A stretch of 64,000 nt of DNA from JANXMY01 sp965246745 (lineage in GTDB: Bacteria > Armatimonadota > Armatimonadia > Armatimonadales > Capsulimonadaceae). Positions 11,231 to 19,322 of the stretch are shown in pieces. Positions within the stretch are counted from its first letter, which is position 1. Every line of letters starts with the position of its first letter. The translations under genes and the position numbers were made by a program. A model generated the notes under the pieces. That model did no database searches. It was not told the DNA's origin and saw only the letters and a program-made list of their open reading frames with translations. Location: assembly GCA_965246745.1 (NCBI GenBank), contig OZ251980.1:3658001-3722000 (forward strand), written 5' to 3'.

Positions 11231-11301
11231 GAGGGCGCAGCAAGCAGCGCCCCTACATTTTCCGATGTTACCCAGTAGGGGTGCTGCTTGCTGCGCCCCT
11301 C
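11231..11301. repeat. Inverted repeat between nuoB and nuoC
   Basis: The arms at 11231-11256 and 11275-11301 are reverse complements of about 26 bases with one indel and one mismatch. They are built on GGGCGCAGCAAGCAGCGCCC. A half-copy of this family sits in the loop of the element at 57121-57297. It would be transcribed as a long hairpin inside the nuo mRNA. Confidence 0.8.
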
Positions 11302-11320
11302 TCCAAAAAGCAAACCAATT

Positions 11321-11926
11321 ATGGACTATGATGTGCGCCTCGGCCTGACGCCGACTGATTTGCAGCTTCGCGAAATCCAAGTGAAGCGGCCCGATGAGTG
11401 GGTGGACCTGAACCCCGACGACTGCGTAGAGCTGCGGCTGATTCAAGAGCAGTTTCCCGGCTCGGTCGTGCAGACCCGGCTGTTTCGCGGCGAAAAAACG
11501 ATTGTGATCCGCAAAGACAATGTCGTCGGCATCTGCAAGATGCTGCGTGATGCGCCCGAAACCAACTACAATTACCTGTCGGACATTACCTGTTTTGACC
11601 GGCTGGACATCATGGACGAGGACGACGAGCGCGAGATGCGCTTTGAGGTCATTTATAATCTGTACTCGATGGGGACGTTCGGGCGGCTGCGCCTGAAAGC
11701 CCAAGTGAGCGAAGACGACGCGAATATAGACACCGTGGAAGGGGTCTGGCCGAACGCCAACTGGTGCGAGCGCGAAGTCTACGACATGTTCGGCATCGCG
11801 TTCAGCAACCACTCCGACCTGCGGCGTATTCTGATGCCCGACGACTGGGTAGGCCACCCGCTGCGAAAAGACTTCCCACTCGGCGGCGAAGAAATTGAAT
11901 TCACACACAATGTCCGGGGCCAGTAG
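11321..11926 (+). CDS. nuoC: NADH-quinone oxidoreductase subunit C
   Basis: This 201-residue protein is the 30-kDa complex I subunit. The signature WPNANWCEREVYDMFGIAF is followed by LRRILMPDDWVGHPLRKDFPL, both diagnostic of NuoC. It is separate from NuoD, unlike the fused NuoCD of Escherichia coli. The subunit has no cofactor and helps bind NuoB and NuoD in the peripheral arm. I chose the ATG at 11321 (protein MDYDVRLG) because earlier codons of this frame fall in the inverted repeat. No clear ribosome binding site is visible. Confidence 0.93.
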   Translation: MDYDVRLGLTPTDLQLREIQVKRPDEWVDLNPDDCVELRLIQEQFPGSVVQTRLFRGEKTIVIRKDNVVGICKMLRDAPETNYNYLSDITCFDRLDIMDEDDEREMRFEVIYNLYSMGTFGRLRLKAQVSEDDANIDTVEGVWPNANWCEREVYDMFGIAFSNHSDLRRILMPDDWVGHPLRKDFPLGGEEIEFTHNVRGQ

Positions 11927-11940
11927 AAAGATTTAAGACT

Positions 11941-13209
11941 ATGGCACTGATTGAGCGCGATTTATTGCAAAAGCCTGAGACCGACAAGCCGCTGATTCAG
12001 CGGCTTGGGGCCGGGATTGACGCCGAGCGGGTCCACACCGACGACGGCGATTTGATGATCGTCAACATGGGGCCGCAGCACCCGTCCACCCACGGCGTCC
12101 TGCGCCTGGTGGTTGAGCTGAACGGCGAAAATGTCATGAAAGCGACGCCGCATATCGGCTACCTCCATACGGGTCTGGAAAAGACCATGGAGAACATGAC
12201 GTATTACAAAGCTCTGACTATCACCGACCGCGAAGATTATTTGTCCAACCTGATGAACAATCTCGCGTACTCGATGGCCGTGGAAAAGCTGATTGACTGC
12301 GAAATCCCGCCCCGCGCCCAGCGCCTGCGGCTGATTCTCAATGAGCTGGAGCGGATTGCGTCGCACCTGCTGTGGCTCGGCACCCACGCGCTCGACATCG
12401 GCGCGATGACCTTGTTTTTCTACACCTGGCGCGAGCGCGACCAAATCTTGGACATGAAAGAAATGATGTCCGGCGTCCGCATGATGACTTCGTGGATTTG
12501 CCCCGGCGGCCTGCGCGGCGACATGCCCGAAGGCTGGTTCCACAAAGTCAATCGCTTTGTCGCCGACTTCCCGCGCCGTTTGGGCGAGTACAACCGGCTT
12601 ATCGCCAAGAACCCGATCTTTATCGAGCGGCTGAGCGGCGTCGGCGTCATCTCCGCCGAAGACGCCGTGGCGTGGGGGCTGTCCGGCCCGTCGCTGCGCG
12701 GCTCGGGCGTCGCGTGGGACCTCCGCAAAGCGAACCCGTACACGGGTTACGACGAGTTCGATTTTGACGTGCCGACCGGCACCAAAGGCGATGTGTACGA
12801 CCGCTTTTTGTGCCGCATGGAAGAAATGAACCAGTCTCATCGAATCTTGGTGCAGGCGCTGAAAGATGTTCCCGGCGGCCCGGTGATGACCTCGGACCGC
12901 AAGATCGCCCCGCCGCCCCGCGCCGAGCTGGACACGTCTATGGAGTCGCTGATCCACCACTTCAAGCTGTTCACCGAAGGGTATCACCCGCCGGTCGGTG
13001 AGGCGTATGCGGCTGTCGAGAGCGCACGCGGCGAAAAGGGCTACTATATCTACAGCGACGGCTCCAACAAGCCGGCCCGCGTCAAGATCAAAGGCCCGTC
13101 GTTCAACAACTTGCAGGCCCTGCCGAAGATGGCCGAAGGCCGGATGATCGCCGATGTCGTCGCCATTATCGGTTCCATTGACATTGTTTTAGGGGACATT
13201 GACCGCTGA
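11941..13209 (+). CDS. nuoD: NADH-quinone oxidoreductase subunit D
   Basis: This 422-residue protein is the 49-kDa subunit, related to the large subunit of NiFe hydrogenases. The quinone-site loop NMGPQHPSTHGVLRL is near residue 40, then GYLHTGLEKTMENMTYYKAL and, at the C-terminus, DVVAIIGSIDIVLGDIDR, all strongly conserved. It forms the quinone reduction pocket with NuoB. The N-terminus (about 30 residues) precedes the conserved core. The gene follows nuoC by 14 bases, and its stop is one base before the nuoE ATG. Confidence 0.96.
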   Translation: MALIERDLLQKPETDKPLIQRLGAGIDAERVHTDDGDLMIVNMGPQHPSTHGVLRLVVELNGENVMKATPHIGYLHTGLEKTMENMTYYKALTITDREDYLSNLMNNLAYSMAVEKLIDCEIPPRAQRLRLILNELERIASHLLWLGTHALDIGAMTLFFYTWRERDQILDMKEMMSGVRMMTSWICPGGLRGDMPEGWFHKVNRFVADFPRRLGEYNRLIAKNPIFIERLSGVGVISAEDAVAWGLSGPSLRGSGVAWDLRKANPYTGYDEFDFDVPTGTKGDVYDRFLCRMEEMNQSHRILVQALKDVPGGPVMTSDRKIAPPPRAELDTSMESLIHHFKLFTEGYHPPVGEAYAAVESARGEKGYYIYSDGSNKPARVKIKGPSFNNLQALPKMAEGRMIADVVAIIGSIDIVLGDIDR

Positions 13210-13210
13210 T

Positions 13211-13690
13211 ATGTTTACCGAAGAAGCCAAACAAAAACTCGATGCCATCTTGAAAAAGTACCCGACCAAGAAGGCCGCGCTGCTGCCGGCGCTCTGGCTG
13301 GCGCAGGAAGAAAACGGCGGCTGGGTGCCGCGCGAAGCGATGCGCGAGATCGCAGACATTCTGGAGCTTGCCCCGGCGGAAGTCGAAGGCGTCGCGACGT
13401 TCTACACGATGTACAACAAAGCGCCTATTGGTCAGTACCATTTAGAAGTCTGCCACAATATCGTCTGCATGGCCGTCGGGGCCGACGCCTTGATTGACCA
13501 CATCGGCGAAAAACTCGGCATTGACAAGGGCATGACCACTCCCGACCGCAAGTTCACACTCAACGGCGCGGAATGTTTGGGAGCCTGCGCCAACGCCCCC
13601 TGCATGATGGTCGGCGCGACCTACTACGAAGACCTGGACTTCGAGAAAACCGACAAGATTTTAGATGAGCTGGCGGCGAAAGTCGCTTGA
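13211..13690 (+). CDS. nuoE: NADH-quinone oxidoreductase subunit E
   Basis: This 159-residue protein is the 24-kDa thioredoxin-fold subunit. The N1a [2Fe-2S] ligands are in CHNIVC (Cys-x4-Cys) and ECLGACANAPC (Cys-x3-Cys). ATFYTMYNKAPIG is the other family marker. NuoE works with NuoF in the NADH dehydrogenase module. I start it at ATG 13211, one base after the nuoD stop; a TTG four codons earlier is possible but would overlap nuoD. Bases in the last codons form the -35 element of a possible internal promoter. Confidence 0.95.
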   Translation: MFTEEAKQKLDAILKKYPTKKAALLPALWLAQEENGGWVPREAMREIADILELAPAEVEGVATFYTMYNKAPIGQYHLEVCHNIVCMAVGADALIDHIGEKLGIDKGMTTPDRKFTLNGAECLGACANAPCMMVGATYYEDLDFEKTDKILDELAAKVA

Positions 13691-13716
13691 CGCTAACTGT
13701 GCTATTGTTCTAAAAA
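13687..13716 (+). promoter_or_regulatory. Possible internal promoter for the inserted gene pair
   Basis: TTGACG (13687-13692), an 18-base spacer and TAAAAA (13711-13716) start in the last codon of nuoE and point at the two small genes inserted in the nuo operon. The match is fair, and the AT content rises sharply here. Confidence 0.4.
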
Positions 13717-13758
13717 TGCACGATGAAGTAGTAAGACCCACAAGGAGAAGACTACATC

Positions 13759-14055
13759 GTGATGACAGAAGAACAACTTGAAGGCGTTTGGATCGTTGAC
13801 CCGGTCAAAGGAACGCGCCTTGCCTCAATCCGCTACCATTTTACGCTACACGGCGCTGAAGTAGGTGCAGAAAACATAGACCAATATTTGCGTCAGGCTG
13901 CGGCTTTCGCAAGAGAAAGAAAAGGGCGAGGCCGCCCTGTCAAGGGAGAGACGCCAGGTGTAAAACGCTGGGAGAAGGCTGACCTATATATTACTCGCTA
14001 TGTTGATGTGGCGCCTACTGGGGAGATTGTCTCTTTTGGGCGTGTTCAGATATAA
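13759..14055 (+). CDS. Small protein inserted in nuo operon; toxin-domain-like
   Basis: This 98-residue ORF is visibly poorer in GC than the nuo genes on both sides. It contains YHFTLHGAEVGAENIDQYLRQA, a basic middle (GRGRPVKGETPGVKRW) and ends GEIVSFGRVQI. A histidine-glycine start, a YLxxAxxF helix and a final G-x-I-x-x-F-G strand resemble small RelE/colicin-like nuclease domains at the ends of polymorphic toxins. That resemblance is from memory and unverified. A GGAG site lies 11 bases before the GTG start; the next codon is ATG. It pairs with the following gene. Confidence 0.6.
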   Translation: MMTEEQLEGVWIVDPVKGTRLASIRYHFTLHGAEVGAENIDQYLRQAAAFARERKGRGRPVKGETPGVKRWEKADLYITRYVDVAPTGEIVSFGRVQI

Positions 14056-14059
14056 ACAC

Positions 14060-14518
14060 ATGACAATCCACAACACCAATTCTCTTTCAGAGCAGATTAA
14101 GTCTCTCGCTGAGGAACTTAATCAGGCTTTGCCTTATGAAGATTGCCGCAGAACACTTCGGGATGCAGCAAAAGAGATGCCAAACAAGATGAAGCGTTTT
14201 CGGGACTTCACTCCCGATCTTAGCACTTACTTTTCCTACGTCTACTCTCACGCTTCTGGGGTTGAGTACATCTTAGGCTGGCAGAGTGATCGTTTAGTCG
14301 AAGCTCAGATGCTTCTGAAAAAACCCTTTTTTGCCGCTTACCCAGCTTATAAGCCTTTGGAGTGGAGAATAAACCAGCTTAATACACCAACTTTGTACCG
14401 CGAGATTGCGGCAAGCGATCAGCTAAGGAATATGCTCTTAGAACTACTTTCCCAACTGATAGCGGCGCGGCGCGAAGCAAACTTGATGCGCCAGGAACGT
14501 CTTCTTTCCGCTGCGTAA
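14060..14518 (+). CDS. Unknown protein, partner of the inserted small gene
   Basis: This 152-residue ORF starts at ATG 14060, four bases after the preceding stop. It is helix-rich and charged, with phrases EQIKSLAEELNQALPYEDCRR and ending RREANLMRQERLLSAA. It has no signal peptide, membrane segment or metal motif. Like its neighbour it is AT-richer than the nuo genes, so the two probably arrived together. If the first gene is a toxin-type nuclease, this would be a candidate immunity protein or antitoxin, but that rests on position only. I do not recognise its family. Confidence 0.6.
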   Translation: MTIHNTNSLSEQIKSLAEELNQALPYEDCRRTLRDAAKEMPNKMKRFRDFTPDLSTYFSYVYSHASGVEYILGWQSDRLVEAQMLLKKPFFAAYPAYKPLEWRINQLNTPTLYREIAASDQLRNMLLELLSQLIAARREANLMRQERLLSAA

Positions 14519-14557
14519 GACCAGCTTTAGCAATCATTTTAGAAAGCCAACAACACA

Positions 14558-15907
14558 ATGGCAACTGAACAAGTTAAGTTTTTGACGAAGTACCGCGATG
14601 TGCCGGGCTACGACACGATGGATGTCTACCTGGCACACGAGGGCTACAACGCCGCGCGGAAAGCGCTGACGATGGACCAAGAAGCCATCATCAACGAAAT
14701 TAAAATTTCGGGCCTGCGCGGGCGGGGCGGGGCGGGCTTCCCGACGTTTATCAAGTGGAACGGCATTCCGAAGAACTGGGACGCGCCGCATTATTTGGTG
14801 GTCAACGCCGACGAGGGCGAGCCGGGAACGGCCAAAGACCGCGACCTGATGGACTGGATGCCGCATCTGCTGGTGGAAGGCTGCATCATTGCGGCCTACG
14901 CCATTCGGTCGAATGTCTGCTATATTTATGTGCGCGGCGAATATATGCGCCCGGCCAAGCAGGTCGAGCGGGCGATTGCCGAAGCGTATGCCCATGGCTT
15001 TCTCGGCAAGAACATTCTCGGCAGCGGGTTTGACCTCGATATCCATGTGCATATGGGCGCGGGGTCGTATGAGTGCGGCGAGGAAACTGCGCTGATGTCG
15101 TCTTTGATGGGCGAGCGCGGGATGCCCCGGCACAAGCCGCCGGCTGCGCCGCTGCCGGTCGTCTCGGGAGTCTGGAAGTCGCCGACCATTGTGAACAACG
15201 TCGAGACGATTGCGACCGCCGTGCCGATTATCAATGTCGGCGGGGCGGAGTACGGCAAATACGGCACGGGAACACCGGGGCAGGGGCCGGCGTCGCGCGG
15301 CACGAAGCTGGTGACGGTCTCCGGGCATGTCAACAAGCCGGGCAATGTCGAGATTGTGCTGGGAACGCCGATCCGAGAGATTATTGACGACCTGTGCGGC
15401 GGCATGAAAGACGGCATCCCGTTTAAGTTTATGATCCCCGGCGGCTCGTCGGTCCCACTGCTGGTAGACGACGCGCTGGACACGCCGTATGACTACGAAT
15501 CGCTGGCAAAAGCCGGCTCGGCGCTCGGCTCCGGGGCGCTGATGATCTACAACGAAACCGTCAGCGTCCCGCATCTGATGGCTCGCTTGATGCACTTTTA
15601 CGCCCATGAGTCGTGCGGCAAGTGTACGCCGTGCCGCGAGGGAACGTCCTGGCTGGTTAAAATCCATGACCGCATCCTCGCCGGCGGCGGGCGCTACGAG
15701 GACATTGACATTCTGAGCGACATCTGCAACAATATCATGGGCCGGTCGTTCTGCCCGCTCGGCGACGCCGCCGCGTGGCCTTTGGTCGGGCCGTCGGGCA
15801 ACGGCGGAGCGCTGAAGTATTTCCGGCATGAGTACGAAGCGCTCGTGCAGAGCGGGGTCGGCGGTAAGAAGCGGGCTTTCGCGCCCTTGCAGATGGCGGC
15901 AGTCTAG
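14558..15907 (+). CDS. nuoF: NADH-quinone oxidoreductase subunit F
   Basis: This 449-residue protein is the 51-kDa flavin subunit that oxidises NADH. GLRGRGGAGFPTFIKW near residue 52 binds FMN and NADH, and VNADEGEPGTAKDRDL follows. The N3 [4Fe-4S] ligands are in ESCGKCTPCREGT near residue 350 plus the cysteine in RSFCPLGD near 397. The length is standard. It is separated from nuoE by two small unrelated genes and from nuoG by a dioxygenase gene and two more small genes. Confidence 0.96.
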   Translation: MATEQVKFLTKYRDVPGYDTMDVYLAHEGYNAARKALTMDQEAIINEIKISGLRGRGGAGFPTFIKWNGIPKNWDAPHYLVVNADEGEPGTAKDRDLMDWMPHLLVEGCIIAAYAIRSNVCYIYVRGEYMRPAKQVERAIAEAYAHGFLGKNILGSGFDLDIHVHMGAGSYECGEETALMSSLMGERGMPRHKPPAAPLPVVSGVWKSPTIVNNVETIATAVPIINVGGAEYGKYGTGTPGQGPASRGTKLVTVSGHVNKPGNVEIVLGTPIREIIDDLCGGMKDGIPFKFMIPGGSSVPLLVDDALDTPYDYESLAKAGSALGSGALMIYNETVSVPHLMARLMHFYAHESCGKCTPCREGTSWLVKIHDRILAGGGRYEDIDILSDICNNIMGRSFCPLGDAAAWPLVGPSGNGGALKYFRHEYEALVQSGVGGKKRAFAPLQMAAV

Positions 15908-15916
15908 GAGCAAAGC

Positions 15917-16750
15917 ATGGTCAGCGGGATGGACAAAGCGTTCTACGAAGCAAACGGCTACGTCGTCGTCCCTTTATTTACCCAAGAGGAAGCGGCGGCG
16001 TTTCGCGAGCACTTCATGGCGCTGCGGGCTGAAGGGGCCAAGCCCGGCGACATGGTGGCCGACACAAAAACCGCCGCCGACCCGCTGCAAGCGTTTCCGC
16101 GCATGATCCATATGCACCGCTGGGACGGGCCGAGCCTGGAGTTTGTTTTGGACGAACGCATTGCCGAATGCCTGACCGCGTTTCTCGGCTCCGAGCCGCT
16201 GGCGGTCCAAACCATGCTGTATTTCAAGCCCGCCGGGGCGCGGGGGCAGGCGCTGCACCAGGATAATTTTTACTTGCGGGCCGCGCCGGGAACATGCATG
16301 GCGGCATGGATGGCGCTCGACGCCTGCGATGAGGAAAACGGCTGCATGCAGGTGGTTCCCGGCTCCCATACTTGGCCGGTGCTCTGCCCGGTGGACGCGG
16401 ACACGTCGGCGAGCTTCACCAATGTCACCGTGCCGATCCCGGACAGCATGGAAGCGGTGCCGGTAATCATGGACGCCGGCGACGTGCTCTTCTTCAACGG
16501 CTCATTGGTGCACGGCAGCTTCCCGAATACGTCCCAAGATCGGTTCCGGCGGGCGCTGATCGGTCATTACATCGAGACCCGCGCCGAGCAGGTCTCCAAG
16601 TTCGACCAGCCCGTGCTCCGCATGGACGGCACGGCGTTTGAGATCGGCGGCGTCGAAGGCGGCGGCCCCTGCGGCGTTTGGGTAGACCGCGACGGCAAGC
16701 CGGAGATCGAAATCAGCGGCCGTGAGCTGGCCGCCGCCGGGCATGAGTAA
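15917..16750 (+). CDS. Phytanoyl-CoA dioxygenase (PhyH) family protein
   Basis: This 277-residue protein is an Fe(II)/2-oxoglutarate-dependent oxygenase of the PhyH family. The iron ligands are the HQD triad start in GQALHQDNFYLRA (near residue 115) and the later histidine in LVHGSFPNTSQDRFRRAL. The downstream arginine would bind 2-oxoglutarate. CMAAWMALDACDEENGCMQVVPGSH is typical of the family. PhyH relatives hydroxylate diverse small molecules, so the substrate is unknown. It starts nine bases after nuoF with GAGCAAAGC ahead of the ATG and has normal high GC. It has no known role in complex I. Confidence 0.88.
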   Translation: MVSGMDKAFYEANGYVVVPLFTQEEAAAFREHFMALRAEGAKPGDMVADTKTAADPLQAFPRMIHMHRWDGPSLEFVLDERIAECLTAFLGSEPLAVQTMLYFKPAGARGQALHQDNFYLRAAPGTCMAAWMALDACDEENGCMQVVPGSHTWPVLCPVDADTSASFTNVTVPIPDSMEAVPVIMDAGDVLFFNGSLVHGSFPNTSQDRFRRALIGHYIETRAEQVSKFDQPVLRMDGTAFEIGGVEGGGPCGVWVDRDGKPEIEISGRELAAAGHE

Positions 16751-16792
16751 GTCAGTAAAGTATCAGCGCCGTAAACCCTCGGAGCGACAGGG

Positions 16793-17044
16793 ATGTTTCC
16801 AAACACACCGGCACAGATGGATGTGCTGCTCGGGTTTGAAGGCGAACGTATTGCTGACGGTCCGTTTACAAGCGGCCGAAACAAAGTCGTTTGGAAGCCC
16901 GCCGCAAACATCAAGATAACTTTTGAAGAACATCCGTATGATGTTCATTCGGCACCGAGCCACCGTTTGCCTCATTGGCATTTAGATACGCCTGCCGGCA
17001 CCCACATAAGGTATCTTCCTGGAGACGTGATACCAAATTGGTGA
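16793..17044 (+). CDS. Small protein inserted in nuo operon; HWHLDTP motif
   Basis: This 83-residue ORF, AT-richer than its neighbours, ends PHWHLDTPAGTHIRYLPGD, a His-rich strand-turn-strand. Similar His-rich endings occur in C-terminal domains of polymorphic toxins, but I cannot confirm homology. It has no signal peptide or membrane segment. The ATG follows CGACAGGG, a modest ribosome binding site. The next gene begins 29 bases downstream, so this is the second small-gene pair inserted in the nuo operon. Confidence 0.55.
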   Translation: MFPNTPAQMDVLLGFEGERIADGPFTSGRNKVVWKPAANIKITFEEHPYDVHSAPSHRLPHWHLDTPAGTHIRYLPGDVIPNW

Positions 17045-17073
17045 TTGCTGACGGTTAGATAAAAGGTGTGACA

Positions 17074-17370
17074 ATGGATAAAGTTAGTGTTTTGGACATC
17101 ATTGACCGGGATTCGGAGCAGAATGCACAAGTTATCATTCGTTCAGTGAAGGGCTTTGTCGCGCTGACCTTAACTTTGGAACACGAGGGCGATGTACAAG
17201 TTGTACTGAGTCCCGTAGAATGTGCGGAAGTTGTTGCCAGGCTTCAACAGGCTATTTCTGATGCACAGCCTGGAACTTTAGTCGCCAACAAAAACATGAC
17301 TTTTGCACATCAAGAAATCAAAGAGATCAACCTAACCGGTAATACTGCTGTTGGCAGCAAAGCTCGCTAG
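17074..17370 (+). CDS. Unknown small protein, partner of the HWHLDTP gene
   Basis: This 98-residue ORF starts at ATG 17074, seven bases after AAAAGG; a GTG two codons earlier is also possible. It contains VLSPVECAEVVARLQQAISDA, probably an amphipathic helix after several strands, and a polar C-terminus ending TGNTAVGSKAR. No family is recognised. It follows the HWHLDTP gene and precedes nuoG by 23 bases. It could be a partner or immunity protein for that gene; the claim rests on arrangement alone. Confidence 0.55.
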   Translation: MDKVSVLDIIDRDSEQNAQVIIRSVKGFVALTLTLEHEGDVQVVLSPVECAEVVARLQQAISDAQPGTLVANKNMTFAHQEIKEINLTGNTAVGSKAR

Positions 17371-17393
17371 AATTAGACTAAGAGAAAATACGC

Positions 17394-19322
17394 ATGGCGG
17401 AAACGACAATTAAAACAGCGCAGGGCACGACGGCGGAGCAGCCGCCGGTGGACATGGTCAATCTGACCATCGACAACAAAGCGGTTTCGGTGCCGAAAGG
17501 CACCCTGGTCATCACGGCGGCGTTTCAGGCAGGGGCGGACATTCCGTACTTCTGCCACCATCCCCGGCTGAAGCCCGCCGGGGCTTGCCGGATGTGCCTG
17601 GTCAAGATCGAGAAGATGAACAAAATCCAGACCGCCTGCACCGTCCCCGTGGCGGAAGGGATGGTCGTGGACACGATCTCGCCCGAAGTCAAGCAGGCGC
17701 AGAACGGCATTCTGGAATTTCTGCTGATCAACCACCCGCTCGACTGCCCGGTCTGCGACCGGGGCGGGGAATGCCCGCTGCAAAACATGGTCTATCAGTA
17801 TGGGCCGGGCGTCACTCGCTTCATTGACGAAAAGCGGCACTTTCCGAAGGCCGTGCCGATCTCGGATTATGTTGTTTTGGACCGGGAGCGCTGTATTCAG
17901 TGTGCCCGCTGCACCCGTTTCACCGAGGAGATTTCCGGCGACGGCGAGCTGGCGATTGAGAACCGGGGCAACGCGGCGATCATCTCGCCGTTCTCGCCCG
18001 AGGGCTTCAAATCCAAGTTTAGCGGCAACACCATTGAGCTGTGCCCGGTCGGGGCGCTGACTTCGCGAACGTATCGGTTCGCCGCGCGGCCCTGGGAATT
18101 TCAGTCGCAGGACTCGATCTGCTCGATGTGCGGGGTCGGCTGCAATGTGGCGGTGCAGACCCGAAACGGTGAGCTGATGCGGGTCAATGCCCGCTTGAAC
18201 GAAGATGTCAACGAGGAATGGACCTGCGACAAGGGCAAGTTTGAGCAGTACTGGGTCAACAGCTCCGACCGGGTGAAAGAGCCGCAGCAGCGGTACGCGT
18301 CGCAGCTTCGCCGCGTGACCTGGGACGATGCCCTGGGCGCGGCGGCGAAAGCGCTCAAAGACGCGGCGGCGGCGGACCCGAACTCGGTGGCGGGGATTGG
18401 CTCGTCGCGGGCGTCCAACGAAGATTTGTATCTTTTCCAAAGACTGTTCCGCAGCGCTTTGGGCACCAACAACTTGGACCACCGGGCGTTTCCGTTCCCG
18501 ATTTTGCCGATGCAGACGACGATTGCCGAAGTCGGCGAAGCAAAGAAGATTGTCGCGGTCGGCACGCAGGTGGATGATGACCTGCCGGTGCTCTGGCTCC
18601 GCATCTACAAAGCGATCTCCAAAGGCGGCGCAGAATACTTCCGGGATGACAACGCGCGGTCGCCGGAAGTCGCCCAAGCGATTGCCGCCGGGCCGGGCAC
18701 AGTCGTGCTGGCCTGGTATGCGCTTCCCGTCGCCGAGATTGAGTTTTTGAAGGCCGCGTGCGCGGCGTCGGGCGCGAAGCTGAACGTGCTTTTGCCGGAC
18801 AACAATAGCTGGGGAGCCATTCAAATGGGCGTCCTGCCGGACCGGCTGCCGGCGATGAAAGCGGTCGGCAACGGCGCGACCCCGAAGCTGGAAGCCTTGT
18901 GGGGCGGCCCGCTGCCCGCCGCGCCGGGGCTGGACACGCGCGGCATTCTGGAAGGCTGCATCAGCGGCACACTCAAAGCGCTGTATGTGATGGGGTCGGA
19001 AACCCTGCTGGCGTTTCCCGATCAAGACCTGGTGAAAGCCGCGCTGGACAAAGTGCCGTTTTTGATTGTCCAGGATTTGTTTATGACCGAGATCGGCAAA
19101 CAGGCCGACGTGTTCCTGCCGGCGTGCTCGTTTATCGAGAAAGACGGCTCGTTTACGAACATTGAAGGGCGGTCGCAGAAGTTCAAGAAGGCGGTCGAGC
19201 CGCGCGGACAGTCCAAGCCCGACTGGCAGATTGTCGCCGAGCTGATGTCTCGATTGGGCAAGCCGGTCCCGTACTTCTCGCCGCGTGACGTGGCCCGCGA
19301 AATCGCAAAGGCAACTGCATAA
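17394..19322 (+). CDS. nuoG: NADH-quinone oxidoreductase subunit G
   Basis: This 642-residue protein is the 75-kDa iron-sulfur subunit. The N-terminal ferredoxin domain has the [2Fe-2S] ligands (CHHPRLKPAGACRMC and the cysteine in QTACTVP). The His-Cys cluster is marked by LDCPVCDRGGECPLQ, the next by CIQCARCTRF, and CSMCGVGCNV marks the N7-type site, which is retained. The C-terminal molybdopterin-oxidoreductase-like domain is shorter than in the roughly 900-residue E. coli protein. The subunit carries electrons from NuoF toward NuoI. The stop is followed immediately by the nuoH start. Confidence 0.95.
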   Translation: MAETTIKTAQGTTAEQPPVDMVNLTIDNKAVSVPKGTLVITAAFQAGADIPYFCHHPRLKPAGACRMCLVKIEKMNKIQTACTVPVAEGMVVDTISPEVKQAQNGILEFLLINHPLDCPVCDRGGECPLQNMVYQYGPGVTRFIDEKRHFPKAVPISDYVVLDRERCIQCARCTRFTEEISGDGELAIENRGNAAIISPFSPEGFKSKFSGNTIELCPVGALTSRTYRFAARPWEFQSQDSICSMCGVGCNVAVQTRNGELMRVNARLNEDVNEEWTCDKGKFEQYWVNSSDRVKEPQQRYASQLRRVTWDDALGAAAKALKDAAAADPNSVAGIGSSRASNEDLYLFQRLFRSALGTNNLDHRAFPFPILPMQTTIAEVGEAKKIVAVGTQVDDDLPVLWLRIYKAISKGGAEYFRDDNARSPEVAQAIAAGPGTVVLAWYALPVAEIEFLKAACAASGAKLNVLLPDNNSWGAIQMGVLPDRLPAMKAVGNGATPKLEALWGGPLPAAPGLDTRGILEGCISGTLKALYVMGSETLLAFPDQDLVKAALDKVPFLIVQDLFMTEIGKQADVFLPACSFIEKDGSFTNIEGRSQKFKKAVEPRGQSKPDWQIVAELMSRLGKPVPYFSPRDVAREIAKATA

